Shown here: positions 26,772-35,527 of the stretch, piece after piece
Position numbering within the stretch: position 1 is the stretch's first letter
Layout: every line of letters begins with the position of its first letter
DNA from: Agathobacter rectalis ATCC 33656
GTDB taxonomy: Bacteria > Bacillota > Clostridia > Lachnospirales > Lachnospiraceae
NCBI RefSeq assembly: GCF_000020605.1
Contig: NC_012781.1
Location: 1,489,501-1,553,500 of the forward strand
Reading direction: 5' to 3'
DNA length: 64,000 nucleotides
Position numbers and translations under genes: made by a program
The notes under the pieces: model-generated
Database searches by the model: none
Told to the model about the DNA's origin: nothing
What the model saw: only the letters and a program-made list of their open reading frames with translations

Positions 26772-28208
26772 ATGAGTAGTAACAATCAAAGCTTGGCAAT
26801 GCAGCGTATTGCTAAGTTAGTCGACGAGAACAGTTTCATGGAAATTGGTTCTCTTGTGACAGCTCGCAGTACAGATTTTAACCTTACTGCAGCAAAAGCT
26901 CCTTCAGATGGTGTTATTATCGGACACGGTCTGATTGATGGAAATCTTGTATTTATCTACAGCCAGGATGCAACAGTTCTTAACGGAACAATCGGCGAGA
27001 TGCATGCAAAGAAAATTGCTTCTGTATATGATATGGCCATGAAAATGGGCGCACCTGTTATCGGATTTATCGATTGCGGTGGTATCAGACTTCAGGAGTC
27101 AGTTGATGCATTAGACGGATTTGGTCTTATCTACGCCAAGGAAGTTGCAGCAAGTGGCGTTATTCCACAGATTTGTGGTGTATTCGGTAATTGTGGTGGC
27201 GGACTTTCTGTAGTACCGGCTCTTTGTGATTTCGCTTATATCGAAGAGTCTAAGGGCAGAATGTTTATTAATACTCCTGATGCAATAGAGGGTAACCGCG
27301 TTGAGAAATGCGATACAGCAGCAGCTTCATTCCAGAGTGAGAACAACGGATGTGTAGACGGAATCGGTTCAGAGGATGATATTATCGCTGATATCAGAGC
27401 TCTTGTCAGCATGCTTCCACTCAACAACGAGGGAGATGTATATACAGACTCATGTGAGGATGATCTCAACAGAGCATGTAACAGCATGGCTGATATGAAG
27501 GCTGATCCAAGATTCCTCTTATCAGAGCTTTCTGATGATCATGTATTCTTTGAGACAAAGAAAGACTTTGCCAAGAATATGGTAACAGGCTTTGTTAAAT
27601 TAAACGGCATGACAGTCGGTGCAGTTGCAAACTGCAGCACAGTATATGATGCTGAGGGCAAGAAGGCAGAGGAGTTTGCACTTTCTCTTACTGCAAAGGG
27701 CTGTAACAAGGCAGCTGAGTTTGTATCATTCTGTGATGCTTTCTCAATTCCTGTACTTACACTTACAAATGTAAACGGATTCAAGAACTGCATGTGCTCT
27801 GAGAAGAAGCTTGCAAAGGCTCTTGCCAGAATGACATACGCATTCTCTAGTGCAACATGTCCAAAGGTTAACCTGATTACAGGCGAGGCTTACGGAAGCG
27901 CATATGTTGCAATGAACTCTAAGTCAATCGGAGCTGATATGGTTTATGCATACCCTGATGCAAAGATTGGTATGATGGATTCAAAGATTGCAGCTGAGAT
28001 TATGTATCCGGGCGCTGATGCAAAGGAAATCGATGAGAAGGCAGCTGATTACGAGAAGCTTCAGTCTTCTGTTTCATCAGCAGCAGCCAGAGGATATGTA
28101 GACCTCATCATTGATCCGGCTGACACAAGAAAATATCTTGTAGGTGCTTTTGAGATGCTTTACACCAAATATGTAGATGCACCAGAGAAGAAACACGGAA
28201 CTAAATAA
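26772..28208 (+). CDS. Acyl-CoA carboxyltransferase subunit (MmdA/GcdA/PccB family)
   Basis: A 478-residue crotonase-like carboxyltransferase, the subunit that moves CO2 between an acyl-CoA and biotin. The two oxyanion-hole regions are visible: D-C-G-G-I-R-L-Q-E in the N-half with G-N-C-G-G-G-L-S, and G-E-A-Y-G-S-A-Y-V-A-M-N in the C-half. It is shorter than typical MmdA/PccB (about 510). Family members act on malonyl-, methylmalonyl- or glutaconyl-CoA; I cannot tell the substrate. It is the first gene of an operon that also has an oxaloacetate-type carboxyltransferase, which is unusual. Confidence 0.85.
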   Translation: MSSNNQSLAMQRIAKLVDENSFMEIGSLVTARSTDFNLTAAKAPSDGVIIGHGLIDGNLVFIYSQDATVLNGTIGEMHAKKIASVYDMAMKMGAPVIGFIDCGGIRLQESVDALDGFGLIYAKEVAASGVIPQICGVFGNCGGGLSVVPALCDFAYIEESKGRMFINTPDAIEGNRVEKCDTAAASFQSENNGCVDGIGSEDDIIADIRALVSMLPLNNEGDVYTDSCEDDLNRACNSMADMKADPRFLLSELSDDHVFFETKKDFAKNMVTGFVKLNGMTVGAVANCSTVYDAEGKKAEEFALSLTAKGCNKAAEFVSFCDAFSIPVLTLTNVNGFKNCMCSEKKLAKALARMTYAFSSATCPKVNLITGEAYGSAYVAMNSKSIGADMVYAYPDAKIGMMDSKIAAEIMYPGADAKEIDEKAADYEKLQSSVSSAAARGYVDLIIDPADTRKYLVGAFEMLYTKYVDAPEKKHGTK

Positions 28209-28227
28209 TAGAAAGGCGCATTTTGTT

Positions 28228-29052
28228 ATGAAGAAAAAAATAACATATATCCTTAGCCTTCTTATGATTGTATGTATGCTTGGAGCATGTGGCTCTGACA
28301 ATGCCGAAAAGACATACGGCGGATACACAACAGACGAGCTTCATACTGAGGCAACAGACAGTCTTGGCAACATCCAGAACTACATTGCGCTCGTAGATAG
28401 TTGTGGCGGTTATGACAGCTATGAGAAGAGTGTCAAGAAAGTTGAGGAGAAGACAGGCATGACAGAGGGTGAGGTTGTTTACAACACACTCGGACAGTCG
28501 GGAGCAAGCGTTTCAATGAAAAATATAGACGCTGAGCTTGATGCCGTTTCATCATGGCTTGATCTGGTTGACAAATACGGAGACGTAAAGGATGCAACTG
28601 ATGGCAAGGATTTTACAGTAACTAAGTCAGGTGGTACACTTACTACCGACATGACACTTACATTTGGCAAGCAGGATGTAACATACGAATTAGTATATGA
28701 TTCGGTTACCATGGAGGTAACAGGTATCTCACTTACTCCTGTTCAGACAATGGGACAGAAGCTTGCTAAGGCAGGACAGAACACAGTAATTTCAATGAGT
28801 ATTGTATTCTGTGTACTTATTCTTATCTCTCTTATCATTTACTGCTTCAAATTTATTGCTCTTATCGGCAATAAGCCAAAGAAGGCAGAAGCAAAGAGCG
28901 AGCCTGAAAAGAAAGAGACTGCTGCTGCAGCAGCACCTGCTACAGACCTTACAGATGATACAGAGCTTGTAGCTGTTATCTCAGCAGCTATAGCAGCAAG
29001 CGAGGGTACTACAACAGAGGGCTTTGTAGTCCGTTCAATCAATAGAAGATAA
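28228..29052 (+). CDS. Lipoprotein fused to an OadG-type gamma subunit
   Basis: A 274-residue protein. Residues 1-21 are a lipoprotein signal (L-G-A-C21). Residues 22-180 form an extracytoplasmic domain I do not recognise. One membrane segment (187-212), an Ala/Lys/Glu-rich cytoplasmic linker and the tail T-E-L-V-A-V-I-S-A-A-I-A-A-S plus F-V-V-R-S-I-N-R-R (246-274) match OadG/MmdD gamma subunits, which anchor the carboxyltransferase to the membrane pump. Ordinary OadG proteins are about 80-150 residues and lack the external domain. The ATG at 28228 is chosen because it begins the signal. Confidence 0.8.
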   Translation: MKKKITYILSLLMIVCMLGACGSDNAEKTYGGYTTDELHTEATDSLGNIQNYIALVDSCGGYDSYEKSVKKVEEKTGMTEGEVVYNTLGQSGASVSMKNIDAELDAVSSWLDLVDKYGDVKDATDGKDFTVTKSGGTLTTDMTLTFGKQDVTYELVYDSVTMEVTGISLTPVQTMGQKLAKAGQNTVISMSIVFCVLILISLIIYCFKFIALIGNKPKKAEAKSEPEKKETAAAAAPATDLTDDTELVAVISAAIAASEGTTTEGFVVRSINRR

Positions 29053-29070
29053 TTTAGGAGGACATTTGAG

Positions 29071-29433
29071 ATGAAAAACTATACAATTACCGTTAACGGA
29101 AATGTTTACGATGTTACAGTAGAAGAGACAGGAAGCACACCTAGCACAGCCAGCGCACCTAGAAGAGCTGCAGCACCTGCTGCCGCTGCACCAAAGGCTG
29201 CTGCACCTGCAGGAGCAGGAAGCATCAAGGTTGAGGCCGGAGCTGCCGGAAAGGTATTTAAGCTCGAGGCTAAGGTTGGCGATGCAGTAAAGAAGGGTGA
29301 TACACTTCTTATTCTTGAGATCATGAAGATGGAGACACCTGTTGTTGCACCACAGGATGGAACAGTAGCAAGCATTGATGTTGCTGTTGGTGATTCAGTA
29401 GAGTCAGGTGCATTACTTGCAACATTAAACTAA
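29071..29433 (+). CDS. Biotin carboxyl carrier subunit
   Basis: A 120-residue carrier that shuttles carboxyl-biotin between carboxyltransferase and the beta pump. The biotinyl domain (50-120) has E-I-M-K86-M-E, where Lys86 is biotinylated. An N-terminal strand segment (1-20) and an Ala/Pro-rich flexible linker (25-50) precede it, as in MmdC/GcdC. AGGAGG lies just upstream. A biotin-protein ligase must be encoded elsewhere. Confidence 0.93.
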   Translation: MKNYTITVNGNVYDVTVEETGSTPSTASAPRRAAAPAAAAPKAAAPAGAGSIKVEAGAAGKVFKLEAKVGDAVKKGDTLLILEIMKMETPVVAPQDGTVASIDVAVGDSVESGALLATLN

Positions 29434-29452
29434 TTCCAGGAGGTAAACTAAT

Positions 29453-30601
29453 TTGAGTTACGTAGGTGAAACACTTTCAAACCTCCTACATCAGACTGCC
29501 TTTTTTAATCTGTCAGTCGGAAACTATGTTATGATTGCCGTAGCATGTGTATTCCTGTTTTTGGCTATTAAAAAAGGATTTGAGCCTTTACTTTTAGTAC
29601 CTATTGCTTTTGGTATGCTCCTTGTTAATATCTATCCTGATATTATTGTAAGCCCGGAGCACTCAAGCAATGGAGTAGGTGGTTTACTTTATTATTTCTA
29701 TACACTTGATGAGTGGTCAATTCTTCCTTCACTGATTTTCCTCGGTGTCGGAGCTATGACAGACTTTGGTCCGCTTATCGCAAACCCTATCAGCTTCTTA
29801 CTCGGAGCTGCAGCACAGTTTGGTATTTTCGGAGCTTATTTCCTTGCAATCCTTCTCGGATTCAATGACAAGGCAGCAGCAGCCGTATCTATCATCGGTG
29901 GAGCTGACGGACCTACATCTATTTTCCTTGCCGGAAAATTAGGTCAGACAGGTCTGATGGGACCTATCGCCGTGGCAGCGTACTCGTACATGGCATTAGT
30001 ACCTATCATCCAGCCGCCAATTATGAAATTATTTACTACAAAGAAAGAGCGTGCGATCAAGATGCAGAACCTTCGTCCTGTAAGCAAGCTTGAGAGAATT
30101 CTCTTCCCTGTAGTAGTTACTATCGTTGTTTGTACACTGCTTCCAACTACAGCACCACTCGTTGGTATGCTCATGCTTGGAAATCTTTTCCGTGAGTCTG
30201 GTGTAGTACGTCAGCTTCAGGAGACAGCAAGCAACGCCCTTATGTACATTGTAGTTATCTTACTCGGTACATCAGTAGGTGCTTCTACAAGCGCAGAGTC
30301 ATTCCTTAATATGAGCACAATCAAGATCGTTATCCTTGGTCTTATTGCATTCATGGTGGGAACTGCTGCAGGAGTACTTTTTGGAAAGCTTTTATGCTTC
30401 CTTACAAAAGGCAAGATCAATCCACTTATCGGTTCAGCCGGTGTATCCGCTGTTCCTATGGCTGCCCGTGTATCTCAGAAGGTCGGTGCAGAAGAGGATC
30501 CAACAAACTTCCTTCTTATGCATGCTATGGGACCTAACGTAGCCGGTGTTATTGGAACTGCCGTAGCGGCCGGATGCTTCATGGCTATATTCGGTATTTA
30601 G
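29453..30601 (+). CDS. Na+-translocating decarboxylase beta subunit
   Basis: A 382-residue polytopic membrane protein of the OadB/MmdB/GcdB family. It decarboxylates carboxyl-biotin and exports Na+. Conserved G-G-A-D-G-P-T-S-I-F holds the Asp essential for Na+ and proton exchange; S-Y-M-A-L-V-P-I-I-Q-P-P and the C-terminal M-A-R-V-S-Q-like segment (A-A-R-V-S-Q-K) are family blocks. The start is TTG after AGGAGG. The same subunit serves all Na+ decarboxylases, so it does not fix the substrate. Confidence 0.93.
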   Translation: MSYVGETLSNLLHQTAFFNLSVGNYVMIAVACVFLFLAIKKGFEPLLLVPIAFGMLLVNIYPDIIVSPEHSSNGVGGLLYYFYTLDEWSILPSLIFLGVGAMTDFGPLIANPISFLLGAAAQFGIFGAYFLAILLGFNDKAAAAVSIIGGADGPTSIFLAGKLGQTGLMGPIAVAAYSYMALVPIIQPPIMKLFTTKKERAIKMQNLRPVSKLERILFPVVVTIVVCTLLPTTAPLVGMLMLGNLFRESGVVRQLQETASNALMYIVVILLGTSVGASTSAESFLNMSTIKIVILGLIAFMVGTAAGVLFGKLLCFLTKGKINPLIGSAGVSAVPMAARVSQKVGAEEDPTNFLLMHAMGPNVAGVIGTAVAAGCFMAIFGI

Positions 30602-30623
30602 ATTTAATTAAGGAGGATTAATC

Positions 30624-32042
30624 ATGTCAGAAGTGGTAAAGAAACCATTAAAAATAACAGAAACTGTTCTTCGTGATGCACATCAGTCACTGATTGCAAC
30701 CAGAATGACAACAGAGCAGATGCTTCCAATCGTTGATAAAATGGACAAGGTTGGATACAACGCAGTAGAGTGCTGGGGTGGTGCAACATTTGATGCCTGC
30801 CTTAGATTCTTAAAGGAAGATCCATGGGATCGTCTCAGAAAATTAAGAGACGGCTTCAAAAATACAAAGCTCCAGATGCTTTTCCGTGGACAGAATATCT
30901 TAGGATATCGTCCATATGCAGATGATGTTGTTGAGTATTTCGTACAGAAGTCAATCGCAAACGGAATCGATATCATCCGTATTTTCGACTGCTTAAATGA
31001 TATCAGAAACTTACAGACAGCAGTTACAGCATGTAACAAGGAAAAGGGACATGCCCAGGTAGCTCTTTCATACACACTTGGAGATGCTTACACACTTGAC
31101 TACTGGATGGATATGGCAAAGAGAGTTGAGGACATGGGTGCTGACTCACTTTGTATCAAGGATATGGCCGGTCTTTTAGTTCCTGCAAAGGCTACAGAGC
31201 TTGTTCAGGCTTTAAAGGATTCTACAAGCCTTCCTGTCGAGCTTCATACACACTACACATCAGGTGTTGCTTCAATGACATACATGAAGGCTGTTGAGGC
31301 CGGAGTTGATATCATTGACACAGCTATGTCACCATTCGCTCTTGGAACAAGCCAGCCTGCAACAGAGGTTATGGTTGAGGCATTCAAGGGTACAGAGTTT
31401 GATACAGGTCTTGATCTTAATCTCTTAAGTGAGATTGCTGATTACTTCAGACCAATGAGAGAGGAAGCTTTAGCTTCAGGTCTCATGAACCCAAAGGTAC
31501 TCGGAGTAAATATCAATACTCTCCGTTATCAGGTTCCTGGAGGAATGCTTTCAAACCTTATCTCACAGCTTAAAGAGCAGGGCAAAGAGGACAAGTACGA
31601 GGAGGTTCTCGCAGAGGTACCTCGTGTGCGTAAAGATCTCGGTGAGCCACCACTTGTAACTCCTTCTTCACAGATCGTTGGTACACAGGCTGTATTTAAC
31701 GTACTCATGGGCGAGAGATACAAGGTTGCTACTAAGGAGACTAAGGATATCCTTCTTGGTAAGTATGGTCAGACAGTTAAGCCTTTCAACCCTGAGGTTG
31801 TTGACAAGGTTCTTGGTGATGATAAGAAGAATGCCATCACATGTCGTCCGGCAGATCTTCTTGAGCCAGAGCTTGACAAGATTGAGGCTGAGATGAAGCA
31901 GTGGAAACAGCAGGATGAGGATGTTCTTTCTTATGCTCTTTTCCCACAGGTTGCTACTGATTTCTTCAAGTACAGACAGGCACAGCAGACAGGTGTTGAT
32001 GCAAAGGCCGCTGATACTGAGAATAAGGCTTATCCTGTATAG
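30624..32042 (+). CDS. Oxaloacetate decarboxylase alpha / pyruvate carboxyltransferase, no biotin domain
   Basis: A 472-residue TIM-barrel carboxyltransferase of the OadA/PycB/transcarboxylase-5S family. R-D-A-H-Q-S near residue 18 is the metal-site motif, and C-I-K-D-M-A-G holds the lysine that is carbamylated in this family. H-T-H-Y-T-S gives two histidine metal ligands. OadA proteins of about 590 residues end in a biotinyl domain; here that is absent, and the carrier is the separate gene at 29071. The product would swap CO2 between oxaloacetate/pyruvate and biotin. It ends the operon before a strong terminator. Confidence 0.88.
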   Translation: MSEVVKKPLKITETVLRDAHQSLIATRMTTEQMLPIVDKMDKVGYNAVECWGGATFDACLRFLKEDPWDRLRKLRDGFKNTKLQMLFRGQNILGYRPYADDVVEYFVQKSIANGIDIIRIFDCLNDIRNLQTAVTACNKEKGHAQVALSYTLGDAYTLDYWMDMAKRVEDMGADSLCIKDMAGLLVPAKATELVQALKDSTSLPVELHTHYTSGVASMTYMKAVEAGVDIIDTAMSPFALGTSQPATEVMVEAFKGTEFDTGLDLNLLSEIADYFRPMREEALASGLMNPKVLGVNINTLRYQVPGGMLSNLISQLKEQGKEDKYEEVLAEVPRVRKDLGEPPLVTPSSQIVGTQAVFNVLMGERYKVATKETKDILLGKYGQTVKPFNPEVVDKVLGDDKKNAITCRPADLLEPELDKIEAEMKQWKQQDEDVLSYALFPQVATDFFKYRQAQQTGVDAKAADTENKAYPV

Positions 32043-32078
32043 TATTTAAAAATATAATTCATGCTTTTGGATTTCAAG

Positions 32079-32107
32079 CAGGTCCGGCTTTGCCGGGCCT
32101 GTTTTTT
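32079..32107 (+). terminator. Terminator of the decarboxylase operon
   Basis: A 10-bp GC-rich stem (32079-32088 with 32092-32101, one G-T pair), a TTT loop, and T6. Confidence 0.9.
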
Positions 32108-32118
32108 ATATTATGAGG

Positions 32119-32406
32119 ATAGGGTGACTCGTAAGTCCAGGGCGCCGGAAAGGCACGCACACTTTCATGTGCGCGAATAGCGCAGCCTCTTAGATACTAT
32201 AGAAATTATGCCCATGAAACACAGAAATGTCCTGCCATGGACGGCAGGACAAGGTGTTATGCGCCATGGATGGAGCATAAAAGCCGGTTTCGTCAAGCAT
32301 AGACCAACTTCAAGCATAATTTCGTATAGTATCTTAGTGGCGTAGCGTAGCGCACGGGAAAGTGTGCGTGCCTGTCCGGTGCCCGGGACTTACGAGTCTA
32401 TTCTAT
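32119..32406. repeat. Long imperfect inverted repeat (about 290 bp), MITE-like or structured RNA
   Basis: Arms 32126-32211 and 32314-32398 match in long blocks: 13 bases GACTCGTAAGTCC, then CCGGA, 16 bases AGGCACGCACACTTTC, GTGCGC, GATACTATA and AAATTATGC, with short mismatches between. Weaker matching (ATAG) extends to about 32119 and 32406. The 102-nt centre holds its own hairpins, TGTCCTGCC/GGCAGGACA and TTATGC/GCATAA. No ORF of note. It fills most of the 497-bp gap between the decarboxylase terminator and the RpiR gene. No clear target-site duplication could be assigned. The rest of the gap (32407-32539) shows only AT-rich sequence. Confidence 0.85.
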
Positions 32407-32539
32407 GGCAAAAATAAAAAATATAAATTCGCTCTTTCATATAGAGGAAAAAAGTGATAATATTTTAAGGTATGAAAAAATCGCTGCAGGTCACACAAAT
32501 ATGTGAAGCACAGCCATAAACGGGAAAGCTCAGGAGTAT

Positions 32540-33472
32540 ATGATGTCAAATACTAACGACTTACTTAACAGGATAAATGCTAAATACAGTACGATGAGCA
32601 AGGGGCACAAGCTGCTTGCTACATACATAACTGATAATTATGATAAGGCTGTCTTTCTGACAGCGGCTAAGATGGGCGAGACGGTAGGAATTTCTGAGTC
32701 TACGGTTGTCAGGTTCGCTACATCGCTCGGATATAAGGGATATCCCGATTTTCAGAAGGCACTTGAGGAGCTTGTAAGGAACAAGCTCAATTCGGTTCAG
32801 CGAATGGAGGTCACATATGGGCGTATCAGCCAGTCACAGATTCTTGAGACTGTACTGCAGTCTGATCGTGACAAGATTAAGACCACTCTGGAAAAAATTG
32901 ATGCGGATGCATTTGACTTGGCGGTAGATACTATTTTACAGTCAAGGAAAATTTATATTGTCGGAATCAGAAGCTGTGCACCTCTTGCGAGCTTTCTTGC
33001 ATTTTATATGAATCTGATGTTTGAGGATGTGTGTCTGCTTACGACAAACAGCTCGAGCGAGCTTTTTGAGCAGATGGTGCGCATTGGCAAGGATGATGTG
33101 ATTATCGGTATCAGCTTTCCTCGTTACTCTATGCGTACTCTTAAGGCGTTAGAATTTGCCAACAACAGGAGTGCAAAGGTTATAACTATCACAGACAGCA
33201 TTCATTCACCGATGAATCTGTATTCTTCATGTAATCTGATTGCCGACAGTGATATGGCCTCTATAGTTGATTCACTTGTTGCTCCGCTTTCTGTCATTAA
33301 TGCCCTGATTGTGGCTCTTTGCATGAAAAAGCAGAATATTGTCGCAAAGACACTGACAGAGCTTGAGGATATATGGAATGAGTATCAGGTGTACGAGAAT
33401 GATGAGATTGATTACATTGATGACTCTATAAAGGTACATTACGCTAAGCTGGGGGATTCGCAGGATGAGTAA
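32540..33472 (+). CDS. RpiR/MurR-family transcriptional regulator
   Basis: A 310-residue regulator with an N-terminal HTH_6 domain (1-77, including T-V-G-I-S-E-S-T-V-V-R-F) and a SIS sugar-phosphate-binding domain (about 125-260, V-G-I-R-S-C-A-P-L-A). Such proteins sense phosphosugars and control sugar or amino sugar genes. Start ATG at 32540 or 32543, both after CAGGAG. No sugar genes adjoin it; the next gene overlaps its end by 8 bp, so the two are probably co-translated. Confidence 0.9.
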   Translation: MMSNTNDLLNRINAKYSTMSKGHKLLATYITDNYDKAVFLTAAKMGETVGISESTVVRFATSLGYKGYPDFQKALEELVRNKLNSVQRMEVTYGRISQSQILETVLQSDRDKIKTTLEKIDADAFDLAVDTILQSRKIYIVGIRSCAPLASFLAFYMNLMFEDVCLLTTNSSSELFEQMVRIGKDDVIIGISFPRYSMRTLKALEFANNRSAKVITITDSIHSPMNLYSSCNLIADSDMASIVDSLVAPLSVINALIVALCMKKQNIVAKTLTELEDIWNEYQVYENDEIDYIDDSIKVHYAKLGDSQDE

Positions 33473-34748
33473 GAAAATTATTGTGGTAGGTGGCGGAGCC
33501 GCCGGAATGCTTGCGGCGTATTTTGCTGCAGAAGCAGGGAATAAGATTACGCTTCTTGAAAAAAATGAAAAACTTGGGAAGAAAATATATATAACCGGAA
33601 AAGGCAGATGCAACCTGACCAATGCGTGCGATGTTGAGGAGCTTTTTTTAAATGTAAAGAGCAACAGTAAGTTTTTGTACAGCGCTTTTTATGGCTTTGA
33701 CAACAGCAGGGTGATTGATTTTTTTGAGAGTCATGGCATGCCCGTAAAGGTGGAGCGTGGCAATCGTGTATTTCCGGTATCTGATAAGTCGTCGGATGTG
33801 ATTTTTGCTTTACAGAGAGCTTTGAAGGAAAAGAAAGTGGAAGTATTGCTTCATACGGAGGTATCGAAGCTGTGCTATGAGAAAATCACTGATACTAGGG
33901 CAGATGAGGAAGCTAGTGATAAAAAGCCTGAATTAAAAATAACAGGTGTCATATTAAAGGATGGCACCACAATGGCTGCTGATGCAGTTATTGTGGCCAC
34001 AGGAGGACTTTCATATCCTTCTACAGGCTCTACAGGTGACGGCTACAAAATGGCAGAGGATGCAGGCCATACTGTGACAGAGTGCACACCGTCGCTTGTG
34101 CCGTTTAATGTAAAGGAAGAGTGGGTAAAGAGTCTTCAGGGACTTTCCCTTAAAAATACGGCTATTTCCATATATAGTGGCAAAAAGAAGCTTTATGAGG
34201 ATTTTGGAGAGATGCTTTTTACGCATTTTGGGGTCAGCGGCCCTATGATTTTGTCTGCGAGTGCATCAATTAAGCAAAGCCTTATTAAGCAGCCTCTTGA
34301 CATGTATATTGATTTGAAGCCGGCTCTCACACAGGAGGCCTTGGACAAGAGGATTCTCAGGGAGTTTGAGGAGGCAAAAAACAAGCAGTTTAAGAATTCG
34401 ATAAACAAGCTTTTGCCGGCAAAAATGATTCCGGTGATAATTGAGCTTTCAGGCATTGACCCGGATAAGAAGGTCAATGAGATATCGAAAGAGGAAAGAA
34501 ACAGACTTCTTATGCTTTTTAAGAAGCTGCCTGTCACTCTTAATGGTCCAAGAGGATATAATGAAGCTATTATCACAAAGGGCGGCATAAAGGTGAAGGA
34601 AATCAATCCATCCACTATGGAGTCGAAGCTTGTGAATGGCCTCTACTTTGCCGGCGAGGTGCTGGATCTGGATGCTTATACGGGAGGCTTCAATCTGCAG
34701 ATAGCATGGTCCACAGGATATCTGGCAGGAACAAGTGCAGCGGTTTGA
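33465..34748 (+). CDS. BaiN/HI0933-family NAD(P)/FAD-dependent oxidoreductase
   Basis: A 427-residue flavoprotein of the HI0933 family. The FAD loop V-G-G-G-A-A-G-M (7-14), G-K-K-I-Y-I-T-G-K-G-R-C-N-L-T-N (family signature) and the C-terminal G-E-V-L-D-L-D-A-Y-T-G-G-F-N-L-Q are all present. One member, BaiN, was reported in bile acid dehydroxylation, but the family is near-universal in gut Clostridia and the actual reaction is not known. No other bai-like genes are here. Confidence 0.88.
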   Translation: MSKKIIVVGGGAAGMLAAYFAAEAGNKITLLEKNEKLGKKIYITGKGRCNLTNACDVEELFLNVKSNSKFLYSAFYGFDNSRVIDFFESHGMPVKVERGNRVFPVSDKSSDVIFALQRALKEKKVEVLLHTEVSKLCYEKITDTRADEEASDKKPELKITGVILKDGTTMAADAVIVATGGLSYPSTGSTGDGYKMAEDAGHTVTECTPSLVPFNVKEEWVKSLQGLSLKNTAISIYSGKKKLYEDFGEMLFTHFGVSGPMILSASASIKQSLIKQPLDMYIDLKPALTQEALDKRILREFEEAKNKQFKNSINKLLPAKMIPVIIELSGIDPDKKVNEISKEERNRLLMLFKKLPVTLNGPRGYNEAIITKGGIKVKEINPSTMESKLVNGLYFAGEVLDLDAYTGGFNLQIAWSTGYLAGTSAAV

Positions 34749-34752
34749 TGAT

Positions 34753-34780
34753 TTGGAAACTGTTTTGAGACATTTATAAT
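34753..34780 (+). promoter_or_regulatory. Promoter of cmk-ispH-rpsA, flanked by an inverted repeat
   Basis: TTGGAA (34753-34758), a 16-bp spacer and TATAAT (34775-34780). AACTGTT (34758-34764) and AACAGTT (34781-34787) form an inverted repeat around the -10, possibly an operator. Confidence 0.6.
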
Positions 34781-34861
34781 AACAGTTATTTATGCGCATA
34801 GTGAATTGAGCAGCTGGGATTTTAATAAAAATGATGAACAATAATATTTTAAGGAGAAATT

Positions 34862-35524
34862 ATGAGATACAATATAGCAATTGACGGACCGGCAGGAGCC
34901 GGAAAAAGCACTATAGCAAAGAGACTTGCAAAGGAACTTGGCGCAATTTATGTCGATACAGGTGCCATGTACCGTGCCATGGCATACTATTTTATCCAAA
35001 AGGGTGTGGACAAGGATGATATTGACACCATCACGAAGCTATGTAAGGATGTTGAGGTTTCAATCAGCTATGAAAACGGTGAACAGCAGGTTATCTTAAA
35101 TGGTGAGAATATCACAGGCTTTATAAGACAGGAGGCTGTCGGCAATATGGCATCAGCAACAAGTGTTTATCCTGTAGTTAGAGAAAAGCTTGTTGAGCTT
35201 CAAAGACAGCTCGCTGCCAGAGAAAATGTGGTGATGGATGGAAGAGATATAGGAACTGTTGTGCTTCCTGATGCCAATGTCAAGATATTTTTAACAGCAA
35301 GCTCTAAAGTACGTGCAAAGAGACGCTTCGATGAGCTTACTGCAAAGGGTGAGAAATGCGATATTGATGCAATCGAGAAGGATATTATAGAGAGAGACCA
35401 CAGGGATATGACAAGAGAGACATCACCTTTGAAGCAGGCGGATGATGCTGTGCTGCTTGATTCGTCTGATATGACAATCGATGAGGTGGTAGATAGAATG
35501 AAACAGCTTGTGAAAGAGGCATAG
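34862..35524 (+). CDS. cmk: Cytidylate kinase
   Basis: Phosphorylates CMP and dCMP. The 220 residues show the P-loop G-P-A-G-A-G-K-S-T (8-16), D-T-G-A-M-Y-R, and D-G-R-D-I-G-T-V near residue 125. An AAGGAG precedes the ATG. It opens the cmk-ispH-rpsA operon; ispH follows after 3 bp. Confidence 0.96.
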   Translation: MRYNIAIDGPAGAGKSTIAKRLAKELGAIYVDTGAMYRAMAYYFIQKGVDKDDIDTITKLCKDVEVSISYENGEQQVILNGENITGFIRQEAVGNMASATSVYPVVREKLVELQRQLAARENVVMDGRDIGTVVLPDANVKIFLTASSKVRAKRRFDELTAKGEKCDIDAIEKDIIERDHRDMTRETSPLKQADDAVLLDSSDMTIDEVVDRMKQLVKEA

Positions 35525-35527
35525 CGT

